The notes under the pieces were generated by a model that searched no databases, was not told the origin of the DNA, and saw only the letters and a list, made by a program, of their open reading frames with translations. Both the position numbers and the translations under genes were made by a program. DNA of 64,000 nucleotides from CAWGMT01 sp963823675 (GTDB lineage Bacteria; Planctomycetota; Planctomycetia; Isosphaerales; Isosphaeraceae), in the NCBI GenBank assembly GCA_963823675.1, contig CAWGMT010000007.1:1-64000 (forward strand), given 5' to 3'. Positions 1 to 10,043 of the stretch are shown piece after piece; within the stretch, counting starts at the first letter, position 1; each line of letters begins with the position of its first letter.

Positions 1-599
1 GCTCCCCAACCTGGCGCGCACAGCATGAGCGTCGCCTTCAGCAAAATCCAGCAATCGCGCATCTTCCGGGCCCGGAGGTGATCGCTCACCCAACGCCAGT
101 GCAGGTCCCGTTTTCCAGCCTGACTCTTCGGATGTCAGGCTGGAAAGCCTGACCTGCACAGGTGAAAAATGGCGCTCGACTGCCAGTTTCTGGCGCCGCA
201 GCCGGCTCGATGCAATCCGACGCCACAGAGGTAAAGTCTGGCAGAGTAGCTGGTTGCGATCTAGCACCGTCGGCTCCGGGCACGGCGAAATGGCGCTCTA
301 GACCCTCGAAAAAGCGCTGGTTTTGAACCGTGCCGCCATTTGGGCATGGTTCAACTTCAGCATGCTTGAAGGTGGCAAGAGCTTGGTGGCTGGGGTCGAG
401 CGGGCGAAAGCCAGCGAGCCCCCAGTGCGGAAGCCTCGGACCTGGGGGCGTCGCCCTTCGGGCGTCGATCCCAGGCACCCCTGAGGTGTTACCTGCATTT
501 GAACCATGCCCGAATGGGAAGAGTCCAAGACCGCCGAGCGCTTGTGCGAGGCTGGAACGCGACGCTCAAAGCATGAACTCCACGTCGGTGGGCCACTCT
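1..599. other. stretch without a convincing gene
   Basis: Open frames exist on both strands but none has family-like sequence, a ribosome binding site or a steady preference for G/C at third codon positions. The stretch holds a long hairpin repeat near its left end, listed separately, and lies downstream of a truncated aldo/keto reductase remnant on the minus strand. Confidence 0.5.
99..159. repeat. long hairpin of the GTCAGGCTGGAAAGCCTGAC repeat family
   Basis: The arms GTGCAGGT...CCAGCCTGAC (99-124) and GTCAGGCTGG...ACCTGCAC (134-159) face each other around a nine-base loop. The right arm contains the unit GTCAGGCTGGAAAGCCTGAC at 134-153, itself a small palindrome with a GGAA loop. Related copies occur at 23176, 23206 and 25446. 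It lies between genes; no transposase is nearby. Confidence 0.75.
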
Positions 600-786
600 G
601 GTCCATCTTGAACCCGCCTTGTTCCCGCGCTGCGCCCCCGAGCACTTTCATGGCAGCCAGGCCCACGTTCCTGTGCCGGGCCCGGCTCCATACGTTGTGC
701 TCGAAGTCGTAGGTGTGCTGGACGACGAGGTTGACGGCGTTCATCAGGACGTCGATCTCGCGGCCATCGAGTGCCTGGTGACAGCG
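600..786 (-). pseudogene. aldo/keto reductase fragment
   Basis: Read on the minus strand from 786, this frame gives a peptide beginning RCHQALDGREIDVLMNAVNL and continuing to AAMKVLGGA. The codons favour G/C at the third position, as in the real genes here. The layout resembles the region of planctomycete aldo/keto reductases in which a conserved asparagine strand is followed by VGxxAMKVLGG. The N-terminal half with the catalytic Tyr/Lys and the C-terminal end are absent, and the fragment starts within a few bases of the stop codon of the secreted protein at 789. I therefore call it a truncated remnant. The family assignment is from memory of the motif and is moderate. Confidence 0.5.
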
Positions 787-788
787 CT

Positions 789-1391
789 CTACGGTAGATC
801 CAGCGTGAGCCTGGGGCTCTTGTCCTTGGCGTTTTCGTTCGCACCGAAGTAGGTCGCGGCAACGGTCGCATCGGCGGGGACGATGACTACGAATAGCTTG
901 CCTCCCATGACGATCCGCTCACGAACGGTGTCATCCACCGTCAGCGGGAACGATTCCGTCTTTCCCGTCTCGACCTTCTTGAAGGTGCCTGAGCCCAGAG
1001 CGTGCAGAGGTTTGATCCGGCTCCCCACTCCGTCAGGCGTGCGCGGATCGAATTTAAGCTCCTCTACGGCGTTCACGTCCGGTGCCAGGAAGAACTTGAT
1101 CGCACCATCCTTGGCGAATTGTGGGATGCTCTGAGTCAACGTCAGCGTCATTGCTTTGACCTGCGAACCCTTGACCTCCTTGGGAAGTTCGAAAACGAGC
1201 AAGCCGAAACTGGCGTATTTCTCGTTGTCCTTGCCCTCGACGTTGAGATACTTGCTGCCGCCGTCTCCAGGTCGTGGTCCGCCGGGCTGGATCGTCACGC
1301 TGCGGGTTGCCGTCATTTCCACGCCCGCCTGGGCGGGGACCATCAAGATTGCAAGGAAACAGCATGTGAGCGGGATCGAGCGGATTCTCAT
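789..1391 (-). CDS. secreted DNRLRE/CBM96-like domain protein
   Basis: A protein of 200 residues starting at the ATG at 1391. It opens with a clear signal peptide (MRIRSIPLTCCFLAILMVPAQA) and continues as a beta-rich domain with alternating hydrophobic strands such as FGLLVFELP, VKAMTLTLTQS and LFVVIVPAD. This pattern resembles the DNRLRE/CBM96-type beta-sandwich domains common in secreted planctomycete proteins, which are thought to be adhesive or carbohydrate-associated; that assignment is by pattern only. A longer reading from 1439 would put sixteen residues before the signal peptide and is less likely. The gene follows the metalloprotease on the same strand after about 100 bases but has no evident link to it. 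The frame is intact. Confidence 0.7.
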   Translation of the reverse strand: MRIRSIPLTCCFLAILMVPAQAGVEMTATRSVTIQPGGPRPGDGGSKYLNVEGKDNEKYASFGLLVFELPKEVKGSQVKAMTLTLTQSIPQFAKDGAIKFFLAPDVNAVEELKFDPRTPDGVGSRIKPLHALGSGTFKKVETGKTESFPLTVDDTVRERIVMGGKLFVVIVPADATVAATYFGANENAKDKSPRLTLDLP

Positions 1392-1487
1392 TGTTGTGCT
1401 CCTGGGATTGCGGTTGGGCCCCACGAAAAAGGGTATCATACCAAGTCGAGCCGCATCGGGACGATCGGACTGGCAAACGCTGGTCGA

Positions 1488-3038
1488 TCACGAGAACAAT
1501 TGTTGCCGGTCAGCGCCGAGCAGGACCTGGGCGAGCGACTCGCCGCCTTGCTCCGCTTGCTCGACGGTCGCCGCGCGCACCCCCGGCTTCTGGCTCTTCT
1601 TGATCAGCTCGAGCGCGCGGGCGGCCAGTGCCGTCCGCCGCGCCGCCCGTTCCTTGTCCCCGCTTATGCGCATGACCTTCGACCATGCGGCCAGGGCGCC
1701 CGTCGCGGCGAGCCGTGCGGCGCGGAGGTCAGTGTCGGGGATCAGGACACTCGACCCGAGCAACGACTCGGCCTGGGTGGTGACTATCGCTTTCTTTCCC
1801 GGCCCAGCCACGAACTCCGAGCGGCGGAAGCCGCAGAGCTTCGGAAGAGTCAGACCCAGCCCCGGAAGTGCGCCCAGCGCGGCTTTCACCACGTGGGGGA
1901 CCAACTCAAAATCCCAGGCGACGATCTTGTTGGCGGCCGCCAGGTCATCGAGCCGCAGCCCACGGAGGGCTTCGCCGGGATCGAGCCCCAAAGGCGCGCT
2001 CCGAGCCGCCTGTTCCATGAGGCGCAGTCTCACGGCTGGAGCGGGGTAATACGTTTTGCGGCGGACCATCTGCTCGGGGCGGTTGAACTCGAATTCGAGT
2101 ATCGCCCAGATCGCCCACGGGCCGATGGCGACGACGGAGAACACATCCGCGAAGATCTCGACTGACCACCGCTTCCACTCGGCCGCGTCGGCGGCATGGC
2201 CGTGCTCCTTCGCCACACTCTCGATGAGTGTCTCGAACTCGTTCACCATCCCACGGTTAACCACGAGGTTGAACTGAACGTGGTGCCCGACCTCGTGGGC
2301 CAGGTAGGTCAGCCACCAGGGAGCTCGGCGCAGACCGGTGGCAGACGCACGACCGGGATCGGCAGACAATCGAGCATTTTCTTGAGGAACTTCTCCCCGA
2401 CCTCCGGGTCGGCGAGGATCGCGGGCACCATGTTAACAGGCAACGCCGCCGGGGAGTAATACGACTCGACGTAGGCCAGGGGAGCGGGGCGATTGGGGAG
2501 CTTCGGCCGGCCCTGGAAGACCGGCGCATAGCAGCTCCAGACGACCTCGTCGGCGGCGGCCAGCAGGTCCTTCAGCTCGGGATCGGAGCGCTGTTCAAAT
2601 TTCTCGCGGTAATACTGCCAGATGCGCCGCAGCCAGACGACCCGTATGTCGTAGAGCTGGAGCTCGGCATAAACCGCGTCCGGCGGATCGGAAAGGACGA
2701 CATTGTCGAGCGCACTTTCGATATTCTTGATAGCTCCCTGGAGGACCTGGTCAAGCCGAGCGAGCTGGGTCTGGTGGAAACCCGCCTCCGGGCCGGCTGA
2801 AAGGCGGGCCTTCCAGGCGGCGAATTCCTGCGCAACAGTGTCAGCTCGGTCGCGACTTCTTCCTTGCGGGCCCTCGGATTGAAGGCCACATCAGGGGCGG
2901 GATCGCCGGGTGCGCGTCGTCGTTCGCGTTGCTGAAGAGTGCGTGCCGCGACGGATTGACGGCGAGGCTGCCGTGCTCGATCATGAGGCTCGCCTGGCTC
3001 TTGCTGGGTTCAACCGCGACGAACGTTTTCTTGGCCAT
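1488..3038 (-). CDS. HEXXH zinc metalloprotease, third gene of the CHAT operon (frame interrupted)
   Basis: The start is fixed by the ATG at 3038 with a strong ribosome site (AAGGAG) upstream, inside the last bases of the preceding giant gene. The N-terminus reads MAKKTFVAVEPSKSQASLMI. The coding sequence then moves through at least two shifts near 2890 and 2825 and a third near 2310 before reaching the long C-terminal frame. Across the joins the translation stays coherent, for example LQLYDIRVVWLRRIWQYYRE. The key motif is LAHEVGHHVQFN near 2280-2300, an HEXXH zinc site, followed about 40 residues later by VEIFADVFSVVAIGP, which could supply a third ligand. No signal peptide is seen, so a cytoplasmic protease is likely. 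No named family is recognised. Its place directly after the CHAT/NTPase genes suggests it is an effector or processing protease of that system; this is inference. Confidence 0.65.
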
Positions 3039-6000
3039 GACCGGTTCTCCTTTCCCTGGGCAGACTCAACAATCGGAGTTGGAGCGAACGTTCAGCGCGG
3101 CCGGGCGCAGGGCCGCGTGCGAAGAGGCAAATATCCAGGGCCAGCTCTCTTTGAGCTTCCCAGCCCACCGCCGCGCCCGCGGGCAACACGCCCGGCTGAC
3201 CCTCAGACGTAGCGATCGGCTTGGAGACGATGGCCTTGCGGACGGCGCTCGCCGCGTTCAGCAGTTGTTGCAAGGCGGGCGGCTCGCGCAACGTTTCCGG
3301 CAGCGCCCATGCCAGCGTCGAGACGACCTCCACCGATAGAGGAAGTGCCATCTGGGGGAGCACCATCACCGCGTAGACACCCTCCGCAAATACGCGCGCC
3401 GCGAAACTGCGAAGCTCGCCTACCCGTTCGCGGTCTGATTGCCACCGGTACGGACTTTCGGCCGGCTCGAGCTGGAGCACGACCAAGCTGACCCGCCGGA
3501 CGACCAACCGCTCGGCAGGAACGATATTCGCTTGAGCGGGGTTGGTCCCTTGTGCACCGCCCGTGAGCAAGAACTCCCAGCGCGAGCCGGACCACGTCGT
3601 CTGGCCAATCATGTGGAGGATTTTGATGCGCTCGGGCCCTTCGCCCAAGGTTAGCTTGTGGCTCCACGTCACATCCGAATGGCTCTTGCGCCATGCCTCA
3701 TCCAGGTTGCGCTGCCCCAGGCCGTGCGCCCAGCCTTCGCCGCAAACTGCATGGACACGGCCGCCGGACCAGAGGGGAGTGGGTAATTCCTCGGTCTGAA
3801 GCTCCGCCCCGCGATAAATCTGGGCCCTATCGAACTCGGTCAGGCCGAACACCCGGTAGTCGATCGCCCGCAGCACCGAGTGCAGCGCCCGTCTCGGCCA
3901 GCTCGTCGTCGTGTCGAGCTCGCGCCTTCGCATCGCTTCGAGAAGGTAGGCTTCCCAGGCGAAAATATCAATTGCCGTGCCCCAACCGGACGGAATAACC
4001 AGGCGTATGCACAGTCGCTGGCGGATTGCTCGGGAATACCACTGGCGCCGAAACAGCAATTTCGGGAGTCGTTCCGGGAGCTCGCGGGCGGCTTCGCGGT
4101 AGGGAAGAGCCATGGGCGTTGTCCAGGACGCTTCGACCACGGCTGCTTCTTTGCCCGCCCGCTCGATCATGAGCTGGACGCTGATGGCGTGCAACGCTTG
4201 CCCCCGAGTGTGAAATCTGGGTGCAAGGCGAATCAAGACCTCGCGTGGCGACGCGCGCACCCGTAGCCAGTTCCACAGGGTCTCGAGGGGGATCAGACCC
4301 GCGACGATCACCAGTGTAACGGTCGCGTTCACGCCCGAGATGCGCCCGGTAAGGCCGAGGACGAGCAGGGCCAGGATGACGAGGAGAGTTACGGGGGGGA
4401 TCAAGTGCCGGGGGTCGCGGGCCAGGTTTCCCACCATCTCTTTGGCCCGGTCGGTCCAGAGCGTTCTGGTCGGCGTCAGCGCGAGCTCCCTGGGCAATGG
4501 GTTGCCGTACTGCCGCACGAGCCTGGCGCGGATCGCGTGCGAGGGGTAGCCGGTTCTCGTTGGATCGTCAGACCAGGTGACGCAGTTGGCCAGGCGGTCG
4601 AGCCAGCCGCGGAGCGGGCCAGCGGCGTTGTCATTCCACCTCGGCTCGGGCACGCCACCCCAGCCGCTCAGTTCGGACCAAACCGGCAGCTCCGCCCCCC
4701 AACCCTCCGCGACCGCTCGGTCGCGCCACTCGTTGTAATGCGGTCGGACCGCAGTGCTCAAGCGGCGCCGGGCGCCGGCACGGTCTCCGGAGCGAATCGC
4801 TGCGCTCGCACCCAGGAGGGCGGATGACCATGCCCCGAAGTGGTCGAAATCTTTCGCGAACAGGCCATGGGCGAAGTCCAGCATGAGCACGGCCCGCCAG
4901 GGCACTCGCAGGGCAAGCAGCTCGCCCTCCTCGACGGCCATCTCGGCCTGGCGGCGTTCGGGGATCGCGCCGGCCCATTTGCCAGGCGTTGGCTGCCCCA
5001 TGGCTTCCCCCAAGGGCTCCCGGAGGGCCCATGCCCGCAGCATCAGCCGCGCTGACTCCTCGGGGCGAAGACGGGTCGAGTCGGCCTGAAACAGGTACCG
5101 AAGGTCCTTCAGGTCAACGAAACGCGGGTACCACGCGGTGCTCTCCAGAGCGTTCTGCACGCGGGACCAGGCACTGGCAAGCTCCCGTGCTCTCATGAGG
5201 ATCAGGCTGGCCTCGGCTCCATCGAGGAACAAAGCATGGGCCGCGTAGACTTCACCTCTGTCGATTGCGAACTGGATCAAGGAGTCGAGCCCCTGCGCGA
5301 ACCGGACGAGCCCGGCGATCGCGGACTGGATCTGGATGTTGACCTCTCGGACCTGGTTGGCCAGCGCGGCGGCGGTCGCGAAGTCGAAGCCAGCCTGGCT
5401 GCGCCACCCGAGATGGATCTTGGTTGGTCGGTCCCATCCGGTCTGCTCCCGCTCGTACCATTCGTCGCGCGGGCCGAAGCTCCTCGAATCGAAGCAGAGC
5501 GCCTTCATGGGCCAGATGTCTAGTGCATCGGCGACGCTCTTGGGGGCGCTCAGGTATTCTTCCAAGCTGCTCCTGGCCTCCGGCAGGCGAAGGCGGCAGA
5601 GGGTACGGAGCTGCGCAGAGCGAGCCAGCTCGAGAGTCAGCTCGTCGCGCTGGGAGCGGGCCGCGTCTTCGCGGTTCCGGATCACCTGCAACGCCCGATC
5701 GCCGCGCCCGAGTGCCAGGAAGCCGCGAGCCAAGGTCACGAAGAGCGGCGGCACTGCATGGTGGGCCGCGCAAACCGGCTGGCGGGCCGGGTCGTAGTGG
5801 TCGGCACTGGCGAATGCCTCGAGCGAGTCGGCTCTAACCAGACCGCGCTCGAGGTGGAGCTCAGTCAGGGCCGAGCATAGCCGCTCCGAATCGATCCGGT
5901 CGAGACGGCTGGCGACGCGCTCGCTGGCGATTTGCTCGATATTCAGCAACGGGATATTCTCCAGGAAAGAGCCCCCCGATCGCTTGGGCTTGATCCCCCG

Positions 6001-9000
6001 GATCAATTCGAGAAGGATGCGGTTCGACCAGCGACGCGGCGCGCGCCAGTCGAACCAGGGTTGCGCGTGTAGCGGCTCGGAGACCCCGTGGTTGCCCCAG
6101 ACGTTCAGGAACGTGCCCCACGTGAATGCCGTCCGGCCGTGAAACGCATTGAGACGCTCGATGAGGATCACCGCAAACGCCCGCAGGCCGGCGTCCCGCG
6201 GCTCCGACTTGACAGCATCCCTTACACAGCGCTCCACCCGTTCCGGATCGGGCAGGAGATCGCGGTTCCCGCCCGACTCGACGCGTTCGATGATGGCCTC
6301 GAGAGCCGCACAAACCGACGCCAGCAGTTGCGAGGTCCGGTCGTCCCGGCGCTCGAGGTCGAAGCCTGGCGGCTGGAATTCCTCCAGAATGTCAGGGAGC
6401 TGCCCGACTTGACCGGCATCGAGCCGTCCCGACCTCGCCAGGGCCGCGATGACCCCGAGACGCGCCCGGCTGGCGAGCCAGATCCTGGTCTCCTCGCCAG
6501 GGTAGCGGGGTACGGCATCGAGCACTTCCGTCCAGCGGCCGCTGACATCCAGGTCGGGCTGGACGTGAATCAAGGACGCGACGTGGAGGGCCAGCACGCC
6601 TGCCAGGAGCGGATGGTCGTCCTGCGGGTTTTCCACCCGGCGAATGGCACCGTCATCGCCGAGGAGGGAGGTGGTGAGGTTCCAGGCCCAGCCCCAGTCG
6701 GCCTCGTCCGGGATGCGGACCGCAAGCTGGTTCCAGAGCACGGCCGCGCGCTCATGGTCCATCACTCGCAGCGCGGCGTCGACGCGGATCGCAGAGAGCT
6801 CGCCGAGCTTCGTCTCTCTTACCAGACCGGCCAGCGCGGCGCCGACCGCGCTCGGAACTCGGCGAACGTCTTGATCCGGTTGCGGTGATTATCGTCGAGT
6901 GCCTTGGCCGGGCTGCGGGGCTGGTAGTATGCCAGCAGCCGCGGGTGGAGGTGCACGGAGATCTCCAGAAAGGTCGGGGAGCGTCCGTCGCCGACCCGGT
7001 AGTCGATCCATTCCTGGTCGCCTAGCTCGCGGAACAGCCGTTCCTCTTCGCCAGTGGGTAGCGCGGCTTTGATCATCTCCAGGTCGAACCGCTGCAAGAG
7101 GATCGCGGCAGGGAGTGCGGCCTGGAGATCGGGATGCTGTTTGAGCCGCTCGACGATGCGGACATGGACGTAGGGATCGGTCGCCCCTGAGGCGACCGTG
7201 TTGAACCGGCAGGTCGGGCTCCTCGCGCAGCCAGTTGACGTAGAGCTTGAGGTCATAAGGGTTGTAGCGGGGCCGGTCGTCGTTCTGTCGCGGCGGCTGC
7301 CAGCTCACGACCGGCGCCAGCTCGGCCTCCCGGCTCCGCATCAGCACCGCTTCGCGCATCGGACCGGATAGCGGCACGCGCTCGACCCGGCTGAAGTAGT
7401 CGTCGGCCTCGCCGTTGTCGAACCCGCGGATGAGGTGGAGGCGGAGGTATTCGATCCTCGCGGGCAGGTAGGTCAGGCCGGGTGGGCCTGTCTGCGGGTT
7501 GACATACCAGCCATCGCCCGCCTGCGCCAGCAGGCGCCGGCCGGCGAATACGACGCGCACGTGATCGGGCAGTGCACGGTGGACCCGGCGGAGGATCTCG
7601 CGCGTCACCTCCAGGTTGGGGAGCCGCGCCCCGACTGGCCGCAGCTTGGTCAGCTCCTCGCAGGTGTCGAGGATCAGCACGCTCATCCGCCCCAGCGAAC
7701 CCAGCAGTGAGGTGAAGGTATCGAGGGCCCGGCCAAAAAGCGGGTGCTCCAGGTGCCTGATCGGATCCGCAGGATCACTGATCCTGTCGAGCTCCGCGTG
7801 CAGCTCGTCTACCTTGACCCTCAGATCGTAGAGCAGGGTCTCCCACTGCGAAGCCGGGCCGGCCCAGCACAACTTGTCGGCCAGCTCGAGCAGGAGCTCA
7901 CCCGGCCGCCGGCCCGGATAATTCGGAGAAAGGTAGTCGAAGTTCGACCCGGGCCGTCGCGATTTTCATTTGAGGCGCGAGCCGGGCGGTTGCGTAGCGG
8001 ATCAGAGTGGTCTTGCCGACCCCGCCCAGGCCGAGGTAGTGCAGCGCCCAGCTCTCACCTCGCCGGGACTTGACCAGTCGTTCGAATTCGTCGATCTGTT
8101 CCTTCCGCTCGAGGAAGTGGCGGAGCTGGCGCAGGTCCTGGGTGCGCCAGGCGGCCAGCTCAAGCGCGTGCTCGCCGGCCTTGACGGCGGCCGCGAGATC
8201 GCCCTGGAGTGCCTCTGCCAGCAGCTTGCCGGCCTGGAGCCAGGCGCGGGCTTCGCCGGTCTCGCCAGCCTCGGTCCGCAGGCGGACCTGTTCGATCAGC
8301 CGGCGGCCCGCCGGTCCCGGCGTCGGCGGCAGGCCTCCGGCCAGCTCCGCCCAGCGGGCGACAGCGGCCGGCAGCGGCTCGCCTTCCTGGTGCCGGCGGG
8401 ACAGCATGTTCCCGAGCGCCCGGGCCTCGCGCCACAGCGAAATCCAGCCGTTGGGCCCCTCCCTTGCCCGCTCGCGCGGGGACCCGGAAGTGGGCTGGCG
8501 CAGGTCGTCCAGGATCTCGGCCCGTATCCCATCAGGCATCCAGAAGGTCCGCGAGGCATCGATCTTCAAAACCGCATCGAGAGCCGCAGCGAGATCAGTC
8601 GAGGCGAGGTGAGGCGCCAGGCCGATCAACGCATCGGCGCGCGCCGCCTCGTCCGCGAGCCTGCGGGCGGCCGGGAGCAATTCCGCAGGACTGACCCCCA
8701 GGGCAGCGAGCTGGAGCACGGCATGGACCTTCTCGCGATCGTCGGGCAGAAGCTCGATGGCCGGCACCGCATCGCGCCGGAGGTCGGGGAAGAGCGCGCT
8801 CAAGCAGAGGGTGGCCCGCGCCGCACTGACCTGATTCTGGATCAAGCCGCGTTCCTCGCGCACCCGCCCCCGCGACTCGGGCGTGTTGCCGCCCTGGGCG
8901 ATCGCGGCAAACGCCCCGACCCGTTCGACCGGGTCGAACAGTGCCTCTGCGGCCGCGATCGCCTCGCGCGTCAAGTCCGCCTTCGCCTGACCCGTGAGAT

Positions 9001-10043
9001 GGGGCAGCAGCTCGGCCAGCGCTCTGGCGCGCTCGCCGACGGACTCGATCGTGCGGGCGGAATTCATCGCCAGGGAGACAGCCCTGGCCAGCCGTTGCCC
9101 CGACAGGAGGGGAATGAGCTCGATCAGGTCGTCGGCCGCCTCCGGCATCGGGCCGGCCGCCTCCTCGGCCCGCACGGTTGCCTCGAGTGCCTCGTCGCGG
9201 GCCTGCCCGGTCAGTACGGGGATGAGAGCCACCAGCTCCCGGGCCCGCGCCGCGGGCGGCTCGATCCGAGCCGCCGCGTCGAGCGCGCCGCGCTCGAGCT
9301 GGCGCGGGCCGGCTCGGCGTGGATTGCTGCGAGCGCGCCGAGCGCGCGGCGCGCGGCCCGTCCGCCTCGATCGCGCGCGCGGCGGCGACCGCATCCTCGA
9401 GGAGTTCAGAGCCCAGGTGCGGCCCCAGCACCGCGAGCAACCGCGCGCGATCAAGGTCGTCAGCGATCCGCCGGACTGCTGCGAGCGCTTCGCCGAGCAA
9501 GGGTCGGCGAAGATCGTCGGATAACACGGGCAGCACGTGGGCCAGCGCCTCGGTCCGCTCCCGCGGGGGCAACTGTCTCACGTCCTGCACCAGAAGCTCG
9601 GCCTCGGCGATTTTCTCGGACAGAGAGCGGTCGCGCAATGCGGCCGTCAGCACCGCGATCCGGCACTGCGGGTCGGCGAACGCTCGCGCCCGGGCCAGGC
9701 TGCGGGCGCGCAGCTCAGGTGGCAGGCGAGGGACGAGGCCCGCGAGGGCGCGGGCCTGGTGCCAGGCATTCAGGCCCCCGGCCGCGGGCGGGCCGCCTCG
9801 CACGCACACGTTGGACGACACCGCGGCCCGCAAGAAGGCCTCCAGCTCGGCCTCGGTCGTTTGCGATCCCTGTGGGGGCGTTTCCGCGGAAGTGGGGAAT
9901 GAACACGCCACGGCCAAGCGCTCGGTCCAGGCCGGCACCAGCGCCAGCCATGCCAGTGGACGGCGGCCCAGGTCGTCCAGACGCTGCTGCCGTAGCGCCT
10001 GGAGCTCCTCCAGAACCTCCTGCGGTAGCGCGGTCGCGGTCAT
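3010..10043 (-). CDS. giant helical-repeat/STAND-type NTPase/TM/pseudo-CHAT protein (frame interrupted)
   Basis: Translation starts at the ATG at 10043 (MTATALPQEVLEELQALRQQ), whose ATGA overlaps the stop of the CHAT gene, implying coupled translation. Shifts near 9330, 7930, 7220 and 6850 break the frame, but the pieces join smoothly into one product of about 2340 residues. In order: helical repeats of 35-40 residues (RA-AL--LLPHL type, about 10000-8200); a P-loop NTPase with Walker A GLGGVGKTT (about 8020) and Walker B SVLILDTCEEL (about 7680); a long alpha-helical region with TPR-like character (about 6800-4500); two membrane segments (about 4405-4270); and a C-terminal CHAT-like fold (about 3640-3210) in which the His-Gly motif is GQT and the usual Cys motif is LQLEPAES, so probably inactive. 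The last 1251 residues are one open frame. I infer a sensor/scaffold ATPase of a ternary conflict system. Two separate proteins split near 6850 cannot be excluded. Confidence 0.65.
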
